DNA of 64,000 nucleotides, taken from Desulfatirhabdium butyrativorans DSM 18734 (GTDB lineage Bacteria > Desulfobacterota > Desulfobacteria > Desulfobacterales > Desulfatirhabdiaceae). The first letter of the stretch is position 1. The number at the start of each line of letters is the position of its first letter. The notes beneath the pieces are model-generated. The model was given only the letters and a program-made list of their open reading frames with translations. It had not been told where the DNA came from and made no database searches. Of the stretch, positions 42,227 to 50,355 are shown piece after piece. The translations under genes were made by a program, and so were the position numbers. The stretch covers positions 62,001-126,000 of the forward strand of contig NZ_AUCU01000008.1 in NCBI RefSeq assembly GCF_000429925.1. Direction: 5' to 3'.

Positions 42227-44412
42227 GCGTTGGATACTGCATTCCACCGCTGCTCAGCCTGATCGGGTTTGCCTGGCTTGCCGTGTTCACCGCGCGATTC
42301 GGAGCGGCATTTCCAGGACGCAACATCTTCATCGGGATTTGTATCCTGGGCTGTTTCCTCTATATCGATGTCCTGCTGATCTTCAGCGTGTCCTCCGAAA
42401 GGATCGCCCTGTGGGTCAGCCGCATCGACCATATCTTCATCCTCTATCTCATTCCGCTCTACCTGCAATTCTTTTCCCGATATCTGGGCATCGACCGTTA
42501 CCGGGGCCTGATCCGGATCATTTACGCGGCAGCCGTGATGCTCATGCTGAGTGCGCCGACCGACTGGCTCATCCGGGGCATGAAGCGGCACGATTTCGGG
42601 TATTGGGCCGCAGGCGGTGATCTCTACTGGCTGGTGGGACTCTGTGCGGCATGCTCGACAGCCATCGTTTTTTCGATGCTTCTGCAGGCGATCCGCAACG
42701 AGTCCAGAGCTCTGTACCGCATCAAGCTCGTTTACATGGCCATCGGGTTTGCCTTTCTGGGGTTGTTGATCGGGCTCAACACCTTGCCCATTCTGGGGTT
42801 ATCGATCTATCCGCCGGGAAATTTCGCCTTCATTCCGCTGACCATCTTCGCATTCGGCCTTTTCCGCTACGATCTTCTCGGCATGAACCTGCTGGTCAGA
42901 AGAGGACTGCTCTACGGCCTGACAAGCCTCGTGCTCAGTGCGACCTATGCGACGACCCTGTGGGTTCTGCATCTGATCTTTCCGGCGTCGAACAACATCT
43001 GGATGCTTCTGATCACCTTCGTATTTTTCTTTGGCGTCGGCATCTCGATCGGGCCTCTTCAGTCCTGGCTGCGCAAACGGATCGACAGTCTGATCGGAAG
43101 GGATGCCGGGGATTATCCCGCCGTGATTCTCGCCCTTTCCCGGGATATCGTCACCATCCAGGAATCGGAAGTGATTGTCGGGCTTCTGGTCAAAACCGTT
43201 TATTCCGCCATGAACCTGACGGCATGCGCTTTCTACGGTGGCAATGATACCACAGGATGTTTCGAGCCGACGGTATGCATGCATAAGGAATCGGTGCGGC
43301 GTCCGGAGCGGGCCTATTGCCCGCAGGCCATTTTGCGGCAGGTGTTTCAAAATCATCCCAAGGCGATTTCGGCGGGTATCGCCAAATACCGGCTGGAGAA
43401 AAAGGCCCAAGAGGCGCTGCTTTCCGATTTCGAACTTCTGGGCGCATCGCTCATCGTCCCGCTTGTCGGTCGGCAGAGGCTGCACGGGTTGCTGATGGTT
43501 TCCGACAAGGTTTCCGGAGAACCGTTTACAGCGGAAGACATCAAGCTTCTCGACATTCTGGCCAGCCAGGGCGCCCTGGCGCTGGAAAATGCGGCCGGCA
43601 TCGAGAAGGTCCGGGCGCTCAATCTCGAACTGGAGAAAAAGGTCGAGGAGCGGACCCGCTCCCTTCAGGAAGCGCTGGAAAAGACCAAACGGATGCAGGA
43701 GCAGATGATCCGCTCGGAAAGTCTCGCCTCGATCGGCACGCTGGTTGCCGGTACGGCGCATGAGCTCAACAACCCGCTCGCATCCGCTGACAGCCTCGTC
43801 CAGTCGGTGCTGGAAGAATTGGTGGATCAGCCGGATACCGGCAGCGAAATCGTTTCGGATCTGGAATTTGTCCGGAAACAATTGGGAAAGGCCCGGGAAA
43901 TCATCCGGAGCCTGCTTGGCCTGAGCCGCCAGAATCCGGACAGCAGCGAGATGGTCCATTTGCAGGATGTTGTCAGCGATGCGCTGAAAGTACTTGGCAA
44001 CCGATTGAAATACAGCAAAATCCGGATCGAAACACTGCTCGCGCCCGATGTGCCGCCGCTCCGGGGGAGCTTTTCGGAGTTGGGCCAATTGGTGCTCAAT
44101 CTGATTGACAATGCGTTTCAGTCGGTCGATCCTGAAAAGGGGATCGTTCGTATCCAGGTTTTGGTTGACTTTGAGGGCAAACGGATTATTTTCGACTGTG
44201 ACGACAATGGGCCGGGGGTTCATCCGGAACTGCGCCAAAGCATTTTCCAGCCGTTTTTCACCACCAAAGCCCCAGGGAAAGGTACCGGGCTTGGCCTTTA
44301 CATTTGCCATGAAATCGCCGCAAGGCATGGGGCCGAGATTACGGTAGGGGAGAGCCCCCTGGGCGGGGCCCGATTCCGGGTGACGTTTTCTGGCGTGATG
44401 CGTGATGAATGA
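42223..44412 (+). CDS. Membrane-bound sensor histidine kinase (7TM, GAF)
   Basis: A 729-residue kinase. The N-terminal about 270 residues contain seven or more hydrophobic segments (PLLSLIGFAWLAVFTARFG, IFILYLIPLYLQFFSRYLG, LWVLHLIFPASNNIWMLL), a 7TM-HK-like sensor. A GAF domain follows near 310-460 (GASLIVPLVGRQRLHGLLMVSD), then a coil, the HisKA with His at about 513 in GTAHELNNPLASADS, and the ATPase domain (DDNGPGVHPELRQSIFQPFF, GKGTGLGLYICHEIA). It overlaps recN by four bases. The signal and its output regulator are unknown. Confidence 0.93.
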   Translation: MSVGYCIPPLLSLIGFAWLAVFTARFGAAFPGRNIFIGICILGCFLYIDVLLIFSVSSERIALWVSRIDHIFILYLIPLYLQFFSRYLGIDRYRGLIRIIYAAAVMLMLSAPTDWLIRGMKRHDFGYWAAGGDLYWLVGLCAACSTAIVFSMLLQAIRNESRALYRIKLVYMAIGFAFLGLLIGLNTLPILGLSIYPPGNFAFIPLTIFAFGLFRYDLLGMNLLVRRGLLYGLTSLVLSATYATTLWVLHLIFPASNNIWMLLITFVFFFGVGISIGPLQSWLRKRIDSLIGRDAGDYPAVILALSRDIVTIQESEVIVGLLVKTVYSAMNLTACAFYGGNDTTGCFEPTVCMHKESVRRPERAYCPQAILRQVFQNHPKAISAGIAKYRLEKKAQEALLSDFELLGASLIVPLVGRQRLHGLLMVSDKVSGEPFTAEDIKLLDILASQGALALENAAGIEKVRALNLELEKKVEERTRSLQEALEKTKRMQEQMIRSESLASIGTLVAGTAHELNNPLASADSLVQSVLEELVDQPDTGSEIVSDLEFVRKQLGKAREIIRSLLGLSRQNPDSSEMVHLQDVVSDALKVLGNRLKYSKIRIETLLAPDVPPLRGSFSELGQLVLNLIDNAFQSVDPEKGIVRIQVLVDFEGKRIIFDCDDNGPGVHPELRQSIFQPFFTTKAPGKGTGLGLYICHEIAARHGAEITVGESPLGGARFRVTFSGVMRDE

Positions 44413-44504
44413 GGCGGCACGCTCCCGCGGAACATGGAACATCCGGATTTCCGTGAAGTTTTCCCGTATGCCGATCACAAACTTCTGTTCAAGGAGAGCC
44501 AATC

Positions 44505-44750
44505 ATGCCGATTTATGAATTTCGATGTTTGAAATGCGATCATTGTTTCGAGTTTCTGACCACCAATGCGTCCGACATGGTTGAACTGAAATGTGAAAAA
44601 TGCGAGGCCACCGAACTCGAACGGGTGGTGAGCAAAACCAATTTCGTTATGACCGGCGGGTCCGGAGCGGGACCAAGCGCGGCTTCTTCCACAACGCGGT
44701 CCTGCTCTACGGGTTCCTGCACCACCTACGATATTCCGGGTCCCCGATAA
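44505..44750 (+). CDS. FmdB-family zinc ribbon protein
   Basis: An 81-residue protein with the regulatory FmdB zinc ribbon: MPIYEFRCLKCDHCFEFL then VELKCEKCEATELERV, two CxxC pairs. A Ser/Thr/Gly-rich tail ends the protein and includes CSTGSC. Family members often lie in gene clusters with dehydrogenases or sigma factors and their role is unclear. AAGGAGA upstream supports the start. It begins the rightward gene group that continues with the Fur-FeoA gene directly behind it. Confidence 0.88.
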   Translation: MPIYEFRCLKCDHCFEFLTTNASDMVELKCEKCEATELERVVSKTNFVMTGGSGAGPSAASSTTRSCSTGSCTTYDIPGPR

Positions 44751-45449
44751 ATGATGAAACAACTGCATACACGGGAAAGGGAACAATGCAGGGAGCTTCT
44801 GCAGCAGGAGCAGGTCGATCGCTACGAGGACAGGCTTCAGATCATGGATGCCTTTCTCCAGACCGAGCACCATGTGACCTGCCAGGATATGGTCCGCCAG
44901 CTCGAAGAACGGGGGACTCCCTATTCCCCGGATTTCGTGCAGGATACCCTTCGCCTGTTCTACCGCCTGGGCTTTGCCCGGAAAAACCGCTTCGATAATG
45001 GTCACGTCCGCTACGAGCACATGCATCTTGGCGAGCATCACGATCACCTGATCTGCACCGGATGCGGCGCGATCGTAGAATTCGAAGATGCGCAGATGGA
45101 AGCCCTTCAAAAACAGGTTGCCGAAAAATACGGGTTTGAACCGCTCCATCATCGGATGGAGCTCTATGGCATTTGCCCCCAATGTCGGAAACGGCATGTC
45201 GATGGCCGAGTCCTGGCTTTGGCCAAGCCCGGTGAAACGCTGACGATCCGGGAAGTGCTGGGCGGACCCGGGGCCAGGTTGCGCCTGAGAACGATGGGGC
45301 TCAAGGTCGGAGATACGCTCGAGGTCATCGCCAACATCAACCGGGGCCAGATGGCCGTTGCGGTCGGCAATACCCGCTTTGCCATCGGGAGGGGGCTTGC
45401 TCAGAAGATTCTCGTATCGCCCCTGGATGAAAAAGGAACCCCTCCATGA
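44751..45449 (+). CDS. Fur-family repressor fused to a FeoA domain
   Basis: A 232-residue fusion. Residues about 25-150 are Fur-like: QIMDAFLQTEHHVTCQDMVRQL as winged helix, the metal site HMHLGEHHDHLICTGCGAI and the structural zinc pair in GICPQCRKRH. Residues about 155-228 are a FeoA (SH3-like) domain: LALAKPGETLTIREVLGGPGARLRLRTMGLKVGDTL, and FAIGRGLAQKILV. This starts the feo operon, with a four-base overlap to feoA. The fusion could let the repressor sense Fe(II) uptake directly. FeoA-like fusions also occur in DtxR-type regulators; here the domain belongs to Fur. Confidence 0.9.
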   Translation: MMKQLHTREREQCRELLQQEQVDRYEDRLQIMDAFLQTEHHVTCQDMVRQLEERGTPYSPDFVQDTLRLFYRLGFARKNRFDNGHVRYEHMHLGEHHDHLICTGCGAIVEFEDAQMEALQKQVAEKYGFEPLHHRMELYGICPQCRKRHVDGRVLALAKPGETLTIREVLGGPGARLRLRTMGLKVGDTLEVIANINRGQMAVAVGNTRFAIGRGLAQKILVSPLDEKGTPP

Positions 45450-45700
45450 GCGACGAATTGAAAATGAGCCTTCTCCGGGAGGGGCAAAGCGCCGTCGTGC
45501 TCAGGATCGGTGGAAGCGGCGCCTTTCGCAGAAGAATCTTCGAGATGGGGATCGTCAAAGGCACGGTGATCGTCGTCGAAAAATATGCCCCCCTGCGGGA
45601 CCCCATTGAAATCGTCGTCAAAGGATACCACCTTTCCCTTCGGGTGGAAGAGGCCGCCAACATCGTTGTCGAACCCTTGCCGGGTAAAACTTCCGAATGA
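45446..45700 (+). CDS. feoA: FeoA ferrous iron transport protein
   Basis: An 84-residue small SH3-like cytoplasmic protein required for FeoB function. It shows LREGQSAVVLRIGG, FRRRIFEMGIVKGTVIVVEK, APLRDPIEIVVKGYHLSLRVEEAANIVV, all FeoA landmarks. It overlaps both neighbours by four bases (ATGA), a tight feo operon. Confidence 0.92.
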   Translation: MSDELKMSLLREGQSAVVLRIGGSGAFRRRIFEMGIVKGTVIVVEKYAPLRDPIEIVVKGYHLSLRVEEAANIVVEPLPGKTSE

Positions 45701-47883
45701 ATACGCCTGTCATCACTGTCGCGCTTGCCGGAAACCCCAATTCGGGCAAGACCACCATGTTCAACAACATGACCGGCGCCCATCAGAAGGTGGGTAACTG
45801 GCCCGGGGTGACCGTCGAAAAAAAGGAAGGGCTCATCGAGCGCTTCGGTTTTGATCTGCGCATCGTCGATTTGCCTGGCACATACAGCCTCACCCCTTTT
45901 TCCATCGAGGAAATCGTCGCCCGCAATTTCGTTCTCGAAGAACGTCCGGATGTCGTCATTGACATCATCGACGCTTCCAACCTGGAACGCAGCCTATATC
46001 TGGCCACCCAGTTGCGGGAAATCGACTGCAGGGTACTCTTTGCCCTCAACATGGCCGATATGGCCATGGCCAGGGGTATGAAAATCGATGCGGAAAAGCT
46101 CTCGGAACTGCTCGATGTTCCCGTGGTATTCACCGTTGGCAACAGGGGCGAGGGGGTGAACGAGCTGCTTTCCGCGGCCATCCGGCTGGCACAGGAGCCT
46201 TTTCGGGAACCCAAGGGCAGGCGGGTCAAATACAGCGCCGACATTGAAGCGGCTATCGCCAGATTGCAGGCATGGCTGAGCGATCGCGCAGGCGACCTGC
46301 TTCCCTATTCACCCCGATGGACGGCGGTGAAGCTGCTGGAAAACGATTCGGTCGTTGCCGAAAAAGTGTTTACGGTATTGGCCGATCCCCTCCTTCGGGA
46401 AGCGCTTGAGAAGCTGGTCGCATCCGAAAGGAGCTATATCGAGGATCGTTATGACGACGATCCGGAAATCGTCATGACGGACGAGCGTTACGGGTTCATC
46501 GCCGGCATCGTCAAGGAGGTCGTATCCGTATCCACCCGCCACCGGGTGGATATTTCCCGGAACATCGACCGGGTGCTCACGAACCGGTTTCTGGGTTTTC
46601 CCATTTTCATCTTTCTGATCTGGGCCATGTTCGAGCTGACCTACAGTGTCGGAGAAATTCCCAAGGAATGGATCGGTTCGGGAGTGGAGCTGCTCAAAAC
46701 CATGATCGAGCGCCAACTTGCCGAGGGCTGGTTCAAGGAGCTGCTGGTCAACGGCGTCATTTCCGGTGTGGGAAGTGTCGTGGTGTTCCTGCCCAACATC
46801 CTGATTCTGTTCCTGTGCATCTCGCTGTTCGAGGATACCGGCTACATGGCCCGGGCCGCTTTCCTGATGGACAAGATCATGCACACGATCGGGCTGCACG
46901 GAAAATCCTTCATTCCCATGCTGATGGGCTTCGGCTGCAACGTGCCCGCCATCATGGCCGCCAGAACCCTCGAAAGCGAAAAAGACCGGATTCTCACCAT
47001 TCTCATCACGCCCTTCATGTCCTGCTCGGCCCGTCTGCCGATATACATCGTCATCGCAGGTGCATTCTTCGCCGAAAAAGCCGGGAGCGTCATCTTCGGC
47101 ATTTATCTGGTCGGTATCCTGCTTTCCATCGTCACCGGGAGGCTGCTGCGCTGCACCCTGCTGAAAGGACAGGATGCGCCATTCGTCATGGAGCTTCCGC
47201 CCTACCGGGTGCCGATGCTCAAGAGCGTTCTGATCCACATGTGGGAGCGAAGCAAGATGTTCCTCAAAAAAATGGGGAACATCATTCTGATCGGGTCCAT
47301 CGTCGTATGGGCGCTGTCGGCCTTCCCCCGGATGCCGGAAGAACCGTTGGCGCCTGTCCAGGCGAATGGCACGGTGGCTCGCAGTGATGGCGGGATGCCT
47401 ATGGCTGCGGATCGGGAACAGGCTGATCGGATTGAATCCGAGAGGAAGGCGATACAAAACCGGTTGGCGGCTGACCGGCGGTTGCGGCAGACGGAGCAAT
47501 CCTATATGGGCCGGATCGGCAAATGGATCGAGCCGGTTTTTCTGCCGATTGGCATCGATTGGCGTGGCAGCGTGGCCTTGATGAGCGGCTTTGTGGCCAA
47601 AGAAATTGTTGTCAGCACGATGGGAATCCTCTATGCTTACGGGGGTAATGCGGATACGGAAGCCTTGTCCAGAACGCTTGCCGCATCCGGGATGACCAGG
47701 CGTTCGGCGCTCTCTTTCATGGTTTTTGTGTTGATCTATTTGCCGTGCCTCGCCACGGTGGCGGCAATCCGCAGGGAGACGGGCTCCATCCGCTGGATGA
47801 TGTTCAGCCTGGTCTACAGTTCCCTGATGGCCTGGGTGCTGGCTTTTGCGGTTTACCAGGCGGGGCGATGGATCGGGTGGTGA
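45697..47883 (+). CDS. feoB: FeoB ferrous iron transporter
   Basis: A 728-residue Fe(II) permease. The N-terminal GTPase shows G1 GNPNSGKTT, the G2 region VGNWPGVTVEKKEG, G3 DLPGTYSL and G4 NMAD. The membrane half has the paired Gate motifs, including CNVPAIMAARTLESEKDRILTILITPFMSCSARLPIY. Length is typical. It takes up ferrous iron, which sulfate reducers need for cytochromes and iron-sulfur proteins. It is regulated most likely by the Fur-like protein at the head of the operon. Confidence 0.96.
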   Translation: MNTPVITVALAGNPNSGKTTMFNNMTGAHQKVGNWPGVTVEKKEGLIERFGFDLRIVDLPGTYSLTPFSIEEIVARNFVLEERPDVVIDIIDASNLERSLYLATQLREIDCRVLFALNMADMAMARGMKIDAEKLSELLDVPVVFTVGNRGEGVNELLSAAIRLAQEPFREPKGRRVKYSADIEAAIARLQAWLSDRAGDLLPYSPRWTAVKLLENDSVVAEKVFTVLADPLLREALEKLVASERSYIEDRYDDDPEIVMTDERYGFIAGIVKEVVSVSTRHRVDISRNIDRVLTNRFLGFPIFIFLIWAMFELTYSVGEIPKEWIGSGVELLKTMIERQLAEGWFKELLVNGVISGVGSVVVFLPNILILFLCISLFEDTGYMARAAFLMDKIMHTIGLHGKSFIPMLMGFGCNVPAIMAARTLESEKDRILTILITPFMSCSARLPIYIVIAGAFFAEKAGSVIFGIYLVGILLSIVTGRLLRCTLLKGQDAPFVMELPPYRVPMLKSVLIHMWERSKMFLKKMGNIILIGSIVVWALSAFPRMPEEPLAPVQANGTVARSDGGMPMAADREQADRIESERKAIQNRLAADRRLRQTEQSYMGRIGKWIEPVFLPIGIDWRGSVALMSGFVAKEIVVSTMGILYAYGGNADTEALSRTLAASGMTRRSALSFMVFVLIYLPCLATVAAIRRETGSIRWMMFSLVYSSLMAWVLAFAVYQAGRWIGW

Positions 47884-47899
47884 TGTGTGGGGGGAATCG

Positions 47900-48364
47900 A
47901 TGACCCGAAAGAATCGATGGGCGTTTCGGTTTGCGGGAGTCATCCTGCTGATGATTCTGCTGATGCCGGCGGAATCACGGGTTTGGGCCCTTGCGGACAG
48001 GCTTTCGGTTACCGTTCGGGAGGCCAATGTGCGATCCGGCCCTTCCCTGGATTCACGGGTGTTGTGGAGAGCCGATCTGTACTATCCCGTCCAAATTATC
48101 CGGAAGCAGGGGGAGTGGATTCAATTCCGGGATTATGAGGGCGACCAGGGCTGGATCCATCAGTCCGTGGTCGGGCCGGCGCCAAGCGTCATCACCATCA
48201 AGGAAAATTGCAACGTCCGCGCCAATCCTTCTCTCGAAGCCGCTGTCCTGTTCACACTCGAAAGCGGTATCCCGCTCAAGGTTTCCCGGAAAGACGGCAA
48301 GTGGCTGTATGTGGAAACGGGTTTTGGCAAGAAGGGCTGGATTTTCGACGCCCTGGTGTGGTGA
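47900..48364 (+). CDS. Secreted SH3-domain protein
   Basis: A 154-residue protein with a signal peptide (MTRKNRWAFRFAGVILLMILLM, cleavage near VWALA) and two bacterial SH3 domains: VREANVRSGPSLDSRVLWRAD, then VITIKENCNVRANPSLEAAVLF. SH3b domains bind cell-wall peptides, so a periplasmic envelope role is inferred. A GGGGGGAA run precedes the ATG at 47900; the frame back to 47846 overlaps feoB and lacks a signal sequence start. Confidence 0.85.
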   Translation: MTRKNRWAFRFAGVILLMILLMPAESRVWALADRLSVTVREANVRSGPSLDSRVLWRADLYYPVQIIRKQGEWIQFRDYEGDQGWIHQSVVGPAPSVITIKENCNVRANPSLEAAVLFTLESGIPLKVSRKDGKWLYVETGFGKKGWIFDALVW

Positions 48365-48460
48365 TCGATGGCGGCTGAACAAAATCCACCCACCCCCCTG
48401 CGGGTCAATCAAGGGTATCAGACTTTTTGCGGGACCATCAGAATCGATTGAGGAAATAGA

Positions 48461-49453
48461 ATGAAAAAACCGGTTGTGGTCGGCTTTGGCTCTGCGCTCG
48501 TAGACATTCTGATTTCGGAAACGGATGCGTTTATCGAGAAAACCGGAATCCAGAAAGGCGGCATGGTGCTTGCCGAGGAGCATGAACTGCACGCCGTTCT
48601 GCACCAGACAACGGCGGAGCCGGTCGTTGTCCCGGGAGGCTCGGCCTGCAATACCATGATCGGCATCGCCAAACTCGGCGGTCATGCCCGATTCGTCGGC
48701 AAATGCGGCCCTGGTGAAATGGGGGGGCTTTTCGAAACCCATCTTGTACGCGATGGCGTCGAGGCACGGCTCGAAAAATCGCCGACCCGGACAGGCCGGG
48801 TGGTATCGATCATCACCCCGGATGCCCAGCGTTCGATGCTGACGTATCTGGGCGCATCGGCAGAGATCATTCCCGAAGATATCCAGCCGCAATGCCTGGA
48901 AGGCGCATCCATCGCCCATATCGAAGGGTATCTGTGCCATCAGGGGGACCTGATTCACCATATTCAGGCACTGGCCAAGCGATCGGGGGTACGAATCTGT
49001 CTCGATCTGGCCAGTTACACGGTCATCGAGGCGCATCGCGACAAGCTCAATGCGCTCATCGGGCAAGGGATCGATATCCTGATTGCCAACGAAGACGAGG
49101 CTGCGGCTTTCACAGGTGCGCATACCGATATGGATCAGCTCCGGGCAATGGCCAAGGCTGCGCCAATTGCGGTGTTGAAAGTCGGCAAACGGGGCAGCTA
49201 TATCGCCAGTCAAGGGCGGACCGTTCATGTGGCCGGTGTCGGAGACGGTTGCGCGCTCGACAGCACCGGAGCGGGTGACCTGTGGGCCGCCGGTTTTCTC
49301 TATGGTCTGAGCCGCGGCTATTCTATCGAGGAGGCCGGGAAATTGGCTTCTTTGTGTGGATACGAAGTCTGCCAGGTCATGGGCGCCAAAATATCGGAAG
49401 AAGGATGGGATCGTATCCGGGAACTGGCAAGACAGTTGGAAGCCGGGGCGTAG
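48461..49453 (+). CDS. PfkB-family carbohydrate/nucleoside kinase
   Basis: A 330-residue kinase of the ribokinase family, adenosine kinase-like. The first signature is GGSACNTMIGIAKLGG (about residues 50-65), and the second, with catalytic Asp, is ALDSTGAGDLWAAGFLYGLSRG (near 265). The length and the IANEDEAAAFTG block match the adenosine/sugar kinase group. It phosphorylates a nucleoside or sugar with ATP; which is not decidable by eye. GAGGAAATAG precedes the ATG. Confidence 0.9.
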   Translation: MKKPVVVGFGSALVDILISETDAFIEKTGIQKGGMVLAEEHELHAVLHQTTAEPVVVPGGSACNTMIGIAKLGGHARFVGKCGPGEMGGLFETHLVRDGVEARLEKSPTRTGRVVSIITPDAQRSMLTYLGASAEIIPEDIQPQCLEGASIAHIEGYLCHQGDLIHHIQALAKRSGVRICLDLASYTVIEAHRDKLNALIGQGIDILIANEDEAAAFTGAHTDMDQLRAMAKAAPIAVLKVGKRGSYIASQGRTVHVAGVGDGCALDSTGAGDLWAAGFLYGLSRGYSIEEAGKLASLCGYEVCQVMGAKISEEGWDRIRELARQLEAGA

Positions 49454-49519
49454 AACGGCCGGCCCGATCATGGTGGGCTCGAAAAAAGTCCACTAGCGGA
49501 ACATCATGGAGATCAAGGC

Positions 49520-50212
49520 ATGCAAAAGAAAGTTTCCCGCAAGCAATTGTTGAAGGAGCCGGACGAGTTTCTGACGCTGTCCGCCCGTCTGCTGCAGTGG
49601 ATTGCAGCGTATCAGAGCCGGATATTGATTGGTGTTGCCGTATTGCTCGGTATCGGGATCGTGTTTTCCGGATATCAAATGCTCAACCGTTCCTGGGAAA
49701 AGGAAGCGTTTACGAAGCTCGACAGCCTGACGACCCGCTTTGAAACGGTGAAGAAATCCGATGGCGCGGCCAAGGCCTATGAATCGGTCCAGAAGGATTT
49801 CGATGCGTTTCTTGCGGATGCCTCACGAAGAACCGCCGGGAAGATGGGCCTGATTCTCTGGGGACATATGTGCATGAGCGCCGGACAGACGGAAAAGGCC
49901 ATCGAGATATACAGCCGGGCAAAGGAGGCTTTCGAAGGGAATCCCCTGTTTGCTGCGGTTGCCCAATCCGCCCTTGGCCATGCCTATCTGAATCATTCCG
50001 ATATGGACAAGGCGATGGCCGCATTTGAGAGTTTGATCGCATCCGGTGGCGATGGTGCGAAGCTTGTTGCGGAAGATGCGCTGATCCAGCTTTCGGCCAT
50101 TTCCAGACAACGCAAGGATGAACCCAAAAGCCGCCAGTACCTGCAGCAATTGCTGAAGGATTACCCCAATACCATGTACAAGGAAATGGCGACCGGACTG
50201 CTGAACGGTTGA
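49520..50212 (+). CDS. Membrane-anchored TPR protein (YfgM-like)
   Basis: A 230-residue protein with one transmembrane helix near residues 35-55 (ILIGVAVLLGIGIVFSGYQM) and a C-terminal TPR region: GLILWGHMCMSAGQTEKAIEIYSRAKEAF, SALGHAYLNHSDMDKAMAAFES, ALIQLSAISRQRKDEPKSRQYLQQLL. It resembles the TPR_21/YfgM group that assists secretion of envelope proteins. It lies before an M16 peptidase and cytochrome c assembly genes, which supports an envelope role. The ATG at 49520 follows an AAGG-type site. Confidence 0.8.
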   Translation: MQKKVSRKQLLKEPDEFLTLSARLLQWIAAYQSRILIGVAVLLGIGIVFSGYQMLNRSWEKEAFTKLDSLTTRFETVKKSDGAAKAYESVQKDFDAFLADASRRTAGKMGLILWGHMCMSAGQTEKAIEIYSRAKEAFEGNPLFAAVAQSALGHAYLNHSDMDKAMAAFESLIASGGDGAKLVAEDALIQLSAISRQRKDEPKSRQYLQQLLKDYPNTMYKEMATGLLNG

Positions 50213-50355
50213 TACCGTTGTCCGAAAACGTCCCTGGTCCCGATGCGGCAAAGCCGCTTCCCTGAATCGTCGTTGAACGAATAACGAGGGGGAAGCGGTT
50301 TTTGATTTCTTTACCGGAGCGAGCCTGGCGGATGGGTTATCATGGAGCGGTGGAT

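Noticed and set aside
42799-44502. 567-residue minus-strand ORF opposite the membrane kinase
   Set aside because: A shadow ORF of a GC-rich gene. The plus-strand kinase has all catalytic motifs.
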